Assembly (NCBI RefSeq): GCF_910592395.1
Contig: NC_088314.1
Coordinates: forward strand, 20,544,070 to 20,608,069
Direction: 5' to 3'
Length of the DNA stretch: 64,000 bases
Source: Lineus longissimus
Lineage: Eukaryota; Nemertea; Pilidiophora; Heteronemertea; Lineidae
Notes under the pieces: model-generated
What the model was told of the DNA's origin: nothing
The model's database searches: none
Seen by the model: only the letters and a program-made list of their open reading frames with translations
In this document: positions 34,901 through 43,889 of the stretch, piece after piece
Numbering within the stretch: position 1 is the stretch's first letter
How the letters are laid out: each line of letters starts with the position of its first letter
Program-made: the position numbers and the translations under genes

Positions 34901-37900
34901 AAAAGCTATGTAAGCCTTTTTTCTAAAAGTGTGGAGTTGATCTGAATGCGTGAAAGGGGACAATCACACAAGTTGGTTGAACCATGATGGGATTCTTTGT
35001 GGTGAAACCTGTCATTGAGATCGTTCCGGAATGAATTGTCCTCATCATCATCCTCATCTACGTCATCATCCTCATCACTATACACTATCATGTTCGGTCC
35101 ACAATCATTGTTTCAGGTGTTACGACGCCCGTCTGCAGCCAACCTAAGGTGGTCGGTCCCTGCAAGGGCTTCTTCCCGAGACTCTACTACGACGCTCGGA
35201 CAAATACCTGCAGATTTTTCATCTATGGTGGTTGCGGCGGCAACGCGAATAACTTCAAGACGAGGAGAGCGTGCGTAAAGCGTTGTAAAAAACGTATGTG
35301 GTCTGATTTAGTTTTGTTGTCTTACAAGGTGACACAAGCACCTATTATTAGGAATAATTCTTAAAATAGTGATATAATTGCTTTTAGGTCTTACCTACAT
35401 TAACATTTCACCTGAGCTGGGTTAATTCGGTGTCATTGCCAATAAATGATGGTAGCCAACGCCTCACTGGGAATCAGAGCACGCAGCGGTGTCAATGTTG
35501 CGAACCATACTAAATAGTGTTTGCCAGCAATAGAGAAATGAATAACTTCAAAGTTGGCAGTTTCATTGATTGTATCGTCTTGTTCTTTCAGGATGCACCA
35601 TCAAGTGTAAGGCCGGACATGTTTGCAGGTGGCAGAAGTTCAAATGTTTGAAACCTCCATGTCCTCGCGGTGGGAGATATAAGTGCTTCCGTACGTATGG
35701 TTTTCAATATCTATGAGAACTGCAAAGTTGACACTCATGAATAGCACTATTTCATCTGTAGCATGACAAATTTGCTGCAATCGATTTCTTAACAGAAATC
35801 ATGGCAGCATTCGTCTTTTCAGTTATTGCCTGTACAAAAGTTTTCATATGGGTTCTCATGATAGCCACTTACTGTGGTGTATCACCATCCTGCGAGACAG
35901 CATGGGATTTCTGATGACATCTGTTTCATTGTTTCAGCTATCTGCGAAATGCCCAAATCGCGCGGTCCATGTAGATGCATCTTCAAAAGGTACTACTACG
36001 ACAAAAAATTAAGACGCTGCGTCTTCTTCATCTATGGTGGTTGTTGTGGCAACGAGAATAATTTCAAGACAAAAGCAGAGTGCGAAAGGATATGTAGGCC
36101 TAAAAACGGTATGTGATCTGAGAGAATATGATATTCGTCCGTAGGAGTGCAGCACCTGTACATATCTTTCCTCGGGTTTGGTTTCCCAGCAACAGGCTGG
36201 AACTATCCTCTCCCAGCGAGGTGGTGTTGTGGTATTATCTTAATCCATGCAGAAATGTCGGTCCCCGTGTCGTGGCTGCAGAGACTTGATCGAGACATTT
36301 GTTCTGGAAGACCAGCTTTATGCAAAGCACTCGGCTTCCCAGTTTTCCTAAAAACCGCTTTGCGAAAAGCCTTCAATTTTTCATAGAAAACTGAAATGGG
36401 TGACATGTACCGCAAACAACCGAAAAGCCTTTCTGCTAAGACAAAGAGTGTGGACTTGATCTTTAAAGTCGAGTTTGGGGACAATCTCTCATGTTGGTTG
36501 AACTGATGCGATTGTTTAGGGTGATACCTCTCTTCAGGTGTGACATGAAGAACGAATAAGTCATTCAGAAAGAGCGGGCTACATGAACCATACGATAGTT
36601 TTAGCCAGCAATAGAGTTTCGAATTTAAATATCAGTGTCACGTTTCGTTCATGGCGTTATCTTGTTGTTGCAGTGTGCACACTCAAGTGTAAGGCTGGTT
36701 ACGTGTGCAAGTGGCAGAACATCGCTTGTATCACAACGCCATGTCCCCCCGGGAGATATAAATGCGTCGGTTCGTATAGTCTTCAATATTTATGAGAACT
36801 GCAATTGGGGAGTAACGATTGCACACAATAATGCTGAAGATTAGAATTGCCAACCTGGTGGCCAGGGAATATTCCTTCCTGTAAGGCCGGAGTTAAATAG
36901 GGTTCAGGTTGTCACTTGTCATGATTCACTTGTCACGACATGTGGGTGAAAATTGACCACGCCAATCGTTGTAGCCCGATTTTTGGAAACTTCCTGTCAC
37001 GTGACACGTTACATGTGAAAACGTGAACTCTATATAATCGCAGCGTAGTACAACAAGTTCCACATATGTATGTACAGCGTTGATACTCATGAATCGTGGA
37101 ATAGCACTACCACACCTTCTCCGAGTTTGTCAATAAACGAGAACTACTTGAACTGCGCAATACCTTTGCATGAATGTGTTGAATACATTGTTTGCTGCAA
37201 GTGTCCAGTGTAATGTACATGCTATCCAATGAGAATTCCTGTGATGTCTGATGGCAACTTTTATCAATGTTTCAGCTATCTGCAAAATGCCTAAGGTGGT
37301 CGGTCCATGCGAGGCTCGCTTCAGTAGGTACTACTACAACGTCAGGACGGGTAGCTGCCAACGCTTCTTCTATGGCGGTTGTCTTGGCAACGAGAATAAT
37401 TTCAAGACAAAAGCAGCGTGCGAGAAGCTATGTAGGCCTAAAACAGGTATGTGATCTGAGAGAAGATGATATTCCTCCGACACATTTTCACCTGAGCCGG
37501 TGTAACAGTAACAAATGCCCCCTGGAAAAAATGTCCGGCTCTATTGTATTCTGCAATATGGTTCTATAGAAACCCTGACCGTCAATAGCTCAGAGATTGA
37601 AGCGCATAATAGAATCCTTTGTTTCCCGGGCATTCTATCCTAGGACATTTTAAACTTCTACACCGGCCTAATTGTGTGTCATTGCCAATACCAAAATCAA
37701 AAGCCAGGCCATCGCCCGACATTGAAACAAAACCACGCTCTCCAATCAAAGACAAAATTATTTCATTCGTACGAAATTTCGCTCGTGCATAACTAATCAT
37801 GGTGAATACTTTTGGATTTGTTCAGCGAAGACAGCAGGGGTAGCAGCGTATTGTGTAATCACCCGTCTCCCGTTAACTGCAAATACTGCAACCAAAATTA

Positions 37901-40900
37901 GTTGGACATGAGCAAAATCGCGTATGCACGAAATAATTTTGTCTTTGATTGGACATTGTGAACTCACAGCGGTGTCAACGTTGGGAACATTACTGGGTTG
38001 TTGGTCAGCAAAAAGGTTTGGAAATGACTTAAAGAGTAACATATGTATGTTGATGGCGTTATCTTGTTGTTACAGTGTGTCCACTCAAGTGTAAGGTTGG
38101 TTACGTGTGCAAGTTGCTGAAAATCCTTTGTAAAAAATGGCCATGTCCCCCCTGGAGATATAAATGCGTCGGTTCGTATAGTCTTCATAATTAGTCAGAA
38201 CTGTAATGCGGGAGTAGCAATTGCGTTGCGCACACTAAAGCAGACGAGAACCTCACTCCACTCGTCGTTTTTTCTGGTCGATAAAACAACCTTAATAACA
38301 AAGATGGAGGCCAAGGAATGTTCTTTCCAGTAAATGGGGTCACGCATGCAGCCTCGTCCCAAGTCATTGTGCCTCCGCCGATTCCAGACGCAAGGTTGGA
38401 TTGTAGCTACATTTGTCACTTGCCATTATTCACTTGTCACGAGTTAACCGATCACGACGAGAGGGTGAAAAGTGACCTCGTGAATCGTATGTAGCCCGCT
38501 CTTTGGAAATGACTTGTTCGTTCTTCATGCCACGCATGAAACGTGAACAGTGACACGTTACGTGAAAACGTGAACTCTATATAATCGCAGCGTAGTATAA
38601 CAAGTTCCACATATGTATGTACAGCGTTGATACTCATGAATCGTGGAATAGCACTACCACACCTTCTCCGAGTTTGTCAATAAACGAGAACTACTTGAAC
38701 TGCGCAATACCTTTGCATGAATGTGTTGAATACATTGTTTGCTATAAGTGTCCAGTGTAATGTACATGCTATCCAATGAGAATTCCTGTGATGTCTGATG
38801 GCAACTTTTATCATTGTTTCAGCTATCTGCAAATTGCGTAAGGTGGTCGGTCGATGCATGGCTCGCTTAAGTAGGTACTACTACAACGCCAGGACGGGTA
38901 GCTGCCAACGCTTCTTCTATGGCGGTTGTGGTGGCAACGAGAATAATTTCAAGACAAAAGCAGCGTGCGAGAAGCTATGTAGGCCTAAAACAGGTATGTG
39001 ATCTGAGAGAAGATGATATTCCTCCGACACATTTTCACCTGAGCCGGTGTAACAGTAACAAATGCCCCCCTGGAAAAAGTGTCCGGCTCTATTGTATTCT
39101 GCAATATGGTTCTATAGAGACCCTGACCGTCAATAGCTCAGAGATTGAAGCGAATAATAGATAATCCTTTGTTTCCCGGGCATTCTATCCTAGGACATTT
39201 TAAACTTCTACACCGGCCCAATTGTGTGTCATTGCCAACACCAAAATCAAAAGCCAGGCCATCGCCCGACATTGAAACAAAACCACGCTCTCCAATCAAA
39301 GACAAAATTATTTCATTCGTACGAAATTTCGCTCGCGCATAACTAATCATGGTGAATACTTTTGGATTTGTTCAGCGAAGACAGCAGGGGTAGCAGCGTA
39401 TTGTGTAATCACCCGTCTCCCGTTAACTGCAAATACTGCAACCAAAATTAGTTGGACATGAGCAAAATCGCGTATGCACGAAATAATTTTGTCTTTGATT
39501 GGACATTGTGAACTCACAGCGGTGTCAACGTTGGGAACATTACTGGGTTGTTGGTCAGCAAAAAGGTTTGGAAATGACTTAAAGAGTAACATATGTATGT
39601 TGATGGCGTTATCTTGTTGTTACAGTGTGTCCACTCAAGTGTAAGGTTGGTTACGTGTGCAAGTTGCTGAAAATCCTTTGTAAAAAATGGCCATGTCCCC
39701 CCTGGAGATATAAATGCGTCGGTTCGTATAGTCTTCATAATTAGTCAGAACTGTAATGCGGGAGTAGCAATTGCGTTGCGCACACTAAAGCAGACGAGAA
39801 CCTCACTCCACTCGTCGTTTTTTCTGGTCGATAAAACAACCTTAATAACAAAGATGGAGGCCAAGGAATGTTCTTTCCAGTAAATGGGGTCACGCATGCA
39901 GCCTCGTCCCAAGTCATTGTGCCTCCGCCGATTCCAGACGCAAGGTTGGATTGTAGCTACATTTGTCACTTGCCATTATTCACTTGTCACGAGTTAACCG
40001 ATCACGACGAGAGGGTGAAAAGTGACATCGTGAATCGTATGTAGCCCGCTCTTTGGAAATGACTTGTTCGTTCTTCATGCCACGCATGAAACGTGAACAG
40101 TGACACGTTACGTGAAAACGTGAACTCTATATAATCGCAGCGTAGTATAACAAGTTCCACATATGTATGTACAGCGTTGATACTCATGAATCGTGGAATA
40201 GCACTACCACACCTTCTCCGAGTTTGTCAATAAACGAGAACTACTTGAACTGCGCAATACCTTTGCATGAATGTGTTGAATACATTGTTTTCTAGAAGTG
40301 TCCAGTGTAATGTACATGCTATCCAATGAGAATTCCTGTGATGTCTGATGGCAACTTTTATCATTGTTTCAGCTATCTGCAAATTGCCTAAGGTGGTCGG
40401 TCGATGCAAGGCTCGCTTAAGTAGGTACTACTACAACGTCAGGACGGGTAGCTGCCAACGCTTCTTCTATGGCGGTTGTCTTGGCAACCGGAATAATTTC
40501 AAGACAAAAGCAGCGTGCGAAAAGCTATGTAGGCCTAAAAAAGGTATGTGATCTGAGAGAACGCCAAGGAATGTTCTTTCCTGTAAAGACCGGAGATATA
40601 TAGGGCTCACGCATGCAGCCTCGTCCCAAGTCATATTGTGCCTCCGCCAATTCCAGACGCAAGGTTGGATTGTAGCTACATTTGTCACATGTCATGATTC
40701 ACTTGTCACGAGTTAACTGACTTAGGCTTGTAAACACGACGTGAGGGTCAAAAATGACCTCGTGAATCGTATGTAGCCCGCTCTTTGGAAATGACTTGTT
40801 CGTTCTTCATGCCACGCATGAAACGTGAACAGTGACACGTTACGTGAAAACGTGAGCTCTATATAATCGCAGCGTAGTATAACAAGTTCCACATATGTAT

Positions 40901-41271
40901 GTACAGCATTGATACTCATGAATCGTGGAATAGCACTACCACACCTTCTCCGAGTTTGTCAATAAACGAGAACTACTTGAACTGCGCAATACCTTTGCAT
41001 GAATGAGTTCAATACATTGTTTTCTAGAAGTGTCCAGTGTAATGTACATGCTATCCAATGAGAATTCCTGTGATGTCTGATGGCAACTTTCGTCATTGTT
41101 TCAGCTATCTGCAAATTGCCTAAGGTGGTCGGTCGATGCATGGCTCGCTTCAGTAGGTACTACTACAACGTCAGGACGCGTAGCTGCCAACGCTTCTTCT
41201 ATGGTGGTTGTGGTGGCAACCGGAATAATTTCAAGACGAAGGCAGCGTGCGAAAAGATATGTTCTAAATAG
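31921..41271 (+). CDS. Secreted VWA + eight-Kunitz + six-Cys mini-domain protein
   Basis: Complete gene, 17 coding exons, 2493 nt, 830 residues. Exons: 31921-31996, 32439-32569, 32790-33055, 33490-33662, 34077-34253, 34385-34483, 34754-34909, 35117-35293, 35592-35690, 35938-36108, 36674-36769, 37276-37446, 38076-38171, 38823-38993, 39626-39721, 40373-40543, 41105-41271 (TAG). The start is the ATG at 31921, which gives a clear signal peptide ([21 protein letters not shown]). A VWA domain with a MIDAS follows, then alternating Kunitz (K) and six-Cys (P) domains in the order K P K K P K P K P K P K K. Every domain exon after the VWA is phase 1-1, the classical arrangement for exon shuffling. Expected role: an extracellular adhesion/matrix protein that inhibits serine proteases, as in other VWA-Kunitz proteins such as the collagen VI alpha-3 tail. 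Organism-level function is unknown. It is built partly from recent 1.55-kb duplications, so copy number may vary between individuals. Confidence 0.9.
32236..32475 (+). repeat. 40-bp tandem repeat spanning the VWA exon acceptor
   Basis: The unit 'cagaatgcaagcgtgacctg' plus 'gtgtttattgtttatgatta' starts at 32236, 32276, 32316, 32356, 32396 and 32436, exactly 40 bp apart. Each copy carries the 3' splice-site AG and the first bases of the VWA exon. Only the last continues into VWA coding sequence. Upstream AGs would add 40-nt steps and run into TGA stops. Confidence 0.9.
32439..33662 (+). other. VWA domain, three exons
   Basis: Exons 32439-32569, 32790-33055 and 33490-33662 encode one von Willebrand factor A domain: [15 protein letters not shown] (MIDAS DxSxS), then [23 protein letters not shown] (MIDAS Thr), [13 protein letters not shown] (MIDAS Asp) and [20 protein letters not shown]. 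The metal site looks intact, so cation-dependent ligand binding is expected. The final exon breaks inside a Cys codon (T|GT) completed by the first Kunitz exon. Read-through at that donor would terminate almost at once (TGT ACG TAG). Confidence 0.92.
34077..34253 (+). other. Kunitz domain 1, predicted P1 Lys
   Basis: Six cysteines in Kunitz spacing: [11 protein letters not shown]..., [24 protein letters not shown], then AC and C. The residue after the second Cys (GPC-K) is Lys, the BPTI-like P1 for trypsin-type proteases. The exon is 177 nt, phase 1-1. It has a sister exon at 35117, 1040 bp downstream, together with its upstream intron. Confidence 0.92.
34385..34483 (+). other. Six-Cys mini-domain P1
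   Basis: Encodes [15 protein letters not shown]..., then CIKAPC and a final Cys. Cys spacing is x3, x5, x6, x4, x7. 99 nt, phase 1-1, ending at an unusual GTTCGT donor shared by three other P exons. Not a family I can name with confidence. Confidence 0.8.
34754..34909 (+). other. Kunitz domain 2, predicted P1 Lys; last Cys split by the intron
   Basis: [20 protein letters not shown], then [11 protein letters not shown] and AACEKL. The sixth Cys is completed across the splice: exon ends in T, next exon begins GT. Joining to the next mini-domain exon (35592) instead would create TGA, so exon 35117 cannot be skipped here. If the GTAAGC donor is not used, an in-frame TAA 15 bases on would end a short isoform in KPFF. 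Confidence 0.88.
35117..35293 (+). other. Kunitz domain 3, predicted P1 Lys
   Basis: [20 protein letters not shown], then [11 protein letters not shown] and ACVKRC. Duplicate of Kunitz 1 including about 200 bp of upstream intron (33870-34076 against 34912-35116). The reactive loop has changed (KDKHM to KGFFP), the framework has not. 177 nt, phase 1-1. Confidence 0.92.
35592..35690 (+). other. Six-Cys mini-domain P2
   Basis: [17 protein letters not shown], then CLKPPC and CPRGGRYKC. Same Cys spacing as P1 (x3, x5, x6, x4, x7), with CKAGxVC-(K/R)WQ conserved. 99 nt, phase 1-1, GTACGT donor. Confidence 0.8.
35938..36108 (+). other. Kunitz domain 4 with an extra Cys pair, predicted P1 Arg
   Basis: [20 protein letters not shown], then [14 protein letters not shown] and ECERIC. 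It has two additional cysteines: one directly after P1 (GPC-R-C) and one directly after the Cys of YGGC. These correspond to BPTI positions 16 and 39, beside the 14-38 disulfide, so a fourth disulfide at the reactive loop is plausible. P1 is Arg. 171 nt, phase 1-1. Confidence 0.88.
36674..36769 (+). other. Six-Cys mini-domain P3
   Basis: [19 protein letters not shown], then [12 protein letters not shown]. Spacing x3, x5, x6, x4, x6. 96 nt, phase 1-1, GTTCGT donor. Confidence 0.8.
36897..37033. mobile_element. MITE copy, ATAGRGTTCA-terminus family, in a VWA-Kunitz intron
   Basis: About 137 bp starting atagggttca and ending tgaactctat (imperfect inverted termini), with inner cacttgtcacg blocks. 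No coding capacity. Longer relatives lie near 38334, 39884 and 40600, and a remote one near 14810. Confidence 0.6.
37276..37446 (+). other. Kunitz domain 5, predicted P1 Glu
   Basis: [20 protein letters not shown], then [13 protein letters not shown] and AACEKLC. The framework matches Kunitz 6-8 closely, but the P1 position is Glu, which does not fit trypsin or chymotrypsin. It may inhibit a Glu-specific protease or have lost inhibition. 171 nt, phase 1-1. Confidence 0.9.
37496..37667. mobile_element. MITE copy, CCGGTGTA-terminus family
   Basis: 172 bp beginning gccggtgtaacagt and ending acttctacaccggc, a near-perfect inverted pair. Short, non-coding, present at four sites in the window. Carried inside the duplicated 1.55-kb unit. 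Confidence 0.7.
38076..38171 (+). other. Six-Cys mini-domain P4
   Basis: [19 protein letters not shown], then [12 protein letters not shown]. The Cys frame is kept but the conserved KWQ is replaced by KLL and the Gly before RYKC by Trp. 96 nt. Identical in sequence to P5. Confidence 0.78.
38334..38582. mobile_element. Degenerate copy of the ATAGRGTTCA-family MITE
   Basis: Shares 'cacgcatgcagcctcgtccc', 'gtagcccgctctttggaaat' and the right end cgtgaactctat with the 40600 copy. The left terminus is mutated (taaatggggtcacgc). It is duplicated as part of the 1.55-kb unit. Confidence 0.55.
38823..38993 (+). other. Kunitz domain 6, predicted P1 Met
   Basis: [20 protein letters not shown], then [13 protein letters not shown] and AACEKLC. 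The P2' side ARLSRYYYN is BPTI-like, but P1 is Met, a residue that favours chymotrypsin- or elastase-type targets in other inhibitors. 171 nt, phase 1-1. Confidence 0.9.
39043..39217. mobile_element. MITE copy, CCGGTGTA-terminus family (duplicated)
   Basis: 175-bp near-identical sister of the 37496 copy, carried along by the 1.55-kb segmental duplication rather than a separate insertion. Confidence 0.7.
39626..39721 (+). other. Six-Cys mini-domain P5
   Basis: Identical at the DNA level to P4 (38076-38171), 1550 bp downstream of it. This indicates a very recent duplication, or an assembly artefact. Confidence 0.78.
39884..40132. mobile_element. Degenerate ATAGRGTTCA-family MITE (duplicated copy)
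   Basis: Near-identical to 38334-38582, offset 1550 bp, part of the same segmental duplication. Confidence 0.55.
40373..40543 (+). other. Kunitz domain 7, predicted P1 Lys
   Basis: [20 protein letters not shown], then [13 protein letters not shown] and AACEKLC. The P1 Lys and ARLSRYYYN loop are very close to BPTI, so this is the most BPTI-like of the series. 171 nt, phase 1-1. Confidence 0.9.
40600..40862. mobile_element. Best-preserved ATAGRGCTCACG-terminus MITE
   Basis: About 263 bp from atagggctcacg to cgtgagctctat, an inverted pair differing at one base, flanked by TATA-like sequence. It lies in the intron between Kunitz 7 and 8. No mini-domain exon is present in this shorter (732-bp) duplication unit. 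Confidence 0.65.
41105..41271 (+). other. Kunitz domain 8, predicted P1 Met, and stop
   Basis: [20 protein letters not shown], then [13 protein letters not shown] and ACEKICSK, then TAG. The last codon frame replaces the usual donor, so this is the terminal exon. P1 Met as in Kunitz 6. Confidence 0.9.
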
Positions 41272-41440
41272 TAGGCGTTAAAAAGGTATGTGAACTGGGA
41301 CTTAATAATTCCTCCGTAAGGGTGCAGCACCAGTTCATATTTTCATTGAAAATGTCGCCTGGGGTTTGGTAAGCCAGGAACAGGCTGGAACATTCCCTCC
41401 AAACGGGTTGGTAAAACGGATCAGGATATGCTGTATGCTA

Positions 41441-42729
41441 CGGTGGCCCATTAGGGACATCATGTTTTTTTTTTAGATTCAAATACGATTTTTTTTTCTC
41501 GAATTTTCTCCACGGAATTAAGTATTTTCTCCGCGGAAATAACATTTATCTCCACGGAAATAACATTTATCTCCGCGGAAATAACATTTATCTCCGCGGA
41601 AATAAATACTTTTCTCCACGGAAATAAATACTTTTCTCCACGGAAACAACATTTATCTCCGCGGAAATAACATTTATCTCCGCGGAAATAAATACTTTTC
41701 TCCACGGAATTAAGTATTTTCTCCGCGGAAATAACATTTATCTCCACGGAAATAAATACTTTTCTCCACGGAAATAAATACTTTTCTCCACGGAAACAAC
41801 ATTTATCTCCGCGGAAATAACATTTATCTCCACGGAAATAAATACTTTTCTCCACGGAATTAAGTATTTTCTCCGCGGAATTAAGTATTTTCTCCGCGGA
41901 AATAAATAATTGATTCCGCTGATATGATTGGTCCTGCATTTTAGAGGACGAGGTCAAGGTGAAACTATTAACCCTTAAACCCCAACCTTGCGGTAGGCTC
42001 GGGAACCAAGCTGTACAGGCGCTGCCCGCTCGTGGAACACGAGGCCGCTTGTCAATCCCGTTTGACATTGTCAGATCTGACTATACGTGTATAGTGTTGG
42101 CATGAAGACTGTGGAAGATGTAAGTAACACGATGATTGTCAGATTTGACAATGTCAAACGGGATTGACAAGCGGCCTCGTGTTCCAGCGGGCAGCGCCTG
42201 TACAGCTTGGTTCCCGAGCCTACCGCAAGGTTGGGGTTTAAGGGTTAATAGTTTCACCTTGACCTCGTCCTCTAAAATGCAGGACCAATCATATCAGCGG
42301 AATCAATTATTTATTTCCGCGGAGAAAATACTTAATTCCGTGGAGAAAAGTATTTATTTCCGCGGAGATAAATGTTATTTCCGTGGAGATAAATGTTATT
42401 TCCGCGGAGAAAATACTTAATTCCGTGGAGAAAAGTATTTATTTCCGCGGAGATAAATGTTATTTCCGTGGAGATAAATGTTATTTCCGCGGAGAAAATA
42501 CTTAATTCCGTGGAGAAAAGTATTTATTTCCGCGGAGATAAATGTTATTTCCGCGGAGATAAATGTTGTTTCCGTGGAGAAAAGTATTTATTTCCGCGGA
42601 GATAAATGTTATTTCCGCGGAGATAAATGTTATTTCCGCGGAGAAAATACTTAATTCCGTGGAGAAAATTCGAGAAAAAATAATCGTATTTGAATCTAAA
42701 AAAAACATGATGTCCCTAATGGGCCACCG
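41441..42729. mobile_element. 1.29-kb foldback transposable element with TA flanks
   Basis: The left terminus cggtggcccattagggacat is the exact inverse of the right terminus atgtccctaatgggccaccg; TA dinucleotides flank both (41439-41440, 42730-42731). The two arms (about 41441-42081 and 42138-42729) are inverted repeats of each other around a 56-base loop. They are filled with 21-22 bp sub-repeats of the form ttccgYggagataaatgtta. TA flanks are typical of Tc1/mariner-type insertion. Open frames in it are mirror images and code for nothing recognisable. Confidence 0.88.
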
Positions 42730-42739
42730 TAGTATGCAG

Positions 42740-43880
42740 TGTCGAAACATTTTTTGTTATGCCTGTCACATTGTTGGACCTCGTTTTCAGGAGGTCATAC
42801 AATGTGCTAGGCGTTCAAGTTGGCGTTTTTGGGGATTTGCGAAAACTCCCTATTATCAATGGTTGGTCGATTTGAACAAGTCACAAGATCTATTTCTTTC
42901 CAGACGTGGGTTCCAACCAGTGACAGCCTAGCGAAGCAGACGACATTCGTGACGTCATCAAGGATATTGGCCAAGCTCCATCCAGTATATAACGATGGAA
43001 TACATGTAGTATCATAGAGGTAGACAAGGCGTGCCAGGCTGTCCAAGATATAAGCCCTAAAAATATTTAGATGCGAGATTTTATGAACTTTAGATTGGTG
43101 ACCCAAGAGTTACATGACATCCAGTTTTAACTCTCAAAATCAAGACTAACAGGTCTCGTCGTTGTCAAATCGAATCAGCTTATCGAAGAACTTGAGTATT
43201 TCGTCGTATGTATTGTAAAAGATGACATTTGCCATCAATTAATGTAACTTATAAGCATTTTATCGATTGAATAGAAAAGTTTGTGAATTAGACTTTGTAA
43301 ATCTCACATCGAACTGAAACTTCTCGAATAATAAAGCCACGTCATCGATAGTTGAATTATGGGTTTCTTCTTCTTTCAGGTTTAGGTGTTATTTGCCTCA
43401 TTTTTCACTTCGTACCAATCTGTCAAAATTGCCATCAAGATATATCAAAGTCGAAATTTGATAATGGCCGCCCAACTGATTGTCCACCATTCATCCATCC
43501 ATCCTGAGACATAATTGCTTGCGTCGCAGTCGTCGCTCAAAGCAATCCTTCAGCAGCCCACGCATGCGCAGCAACTATTTCTGTGAAATACAAATTGATG
43601 GCAGTTGCACCTAAGCCAATCTCGACAACGAAACTCGTCCGCTGATGGCGTACTGCAATGATATCAGAGTCGGTACAAGGTACATTCAGGAGTCGAAAAC
43701 GGCCTCCTTCTCCACACACGATCCCTTTGTGTTCATCATGCTGCACTTACAGTCTAGATGAAACAACCCTGTCTACTTTTAAACCCGGTTCCTGTATTGA
43801 CAGATGAGCTAAAAGCAGTTTCAGTACAGTAATGTCCATGAAACGCGCTGTAATTTAAGGTAACGTCTTATGAGCAGCTC
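42740..43880. other. Non-coding region right of the foldback element
   Basis: Apart from the AATAAA at 43330, no recognisable exon, RNA gene or repeat. Short frames are without similarity. Confidence 0.5.
43330..43335 (+). promoter_or_regulatory. Candidate poly(A) signal for the VWA-Kunitz gene
   Basis: The first clear AATAAA hexamer after the 41271 stop. If it is used, the 3' UTR is about 2.1 kb and contains the whole foldback element. Confidence 0.3.
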
Positions 43881-43889
43881 TCGTGTTGT

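Larger units (their letters stand above)
37276..41104 (+). repeat. Tandem 1547/1550/732-bp exon-duplication units
   Basis: Kunitz exons start at 37276, 38823, 40373 and 41105, that is 1547, 1550 and 732 bp apart. The first two units share exons, introns and MITE copies almost base for base; the third lacks the mini-domain half. Typical of recent unequal crossing-over, with possible copy-number variation. Confidence 0.88.

Noticed and set aside
41460-42931. Mirror-image frames with EKILNSVEKSIYFRGDK repeats on both strands
   Set aside because: They arise from the two inverted arms of the foldback element, identical on both strands, with no domain.
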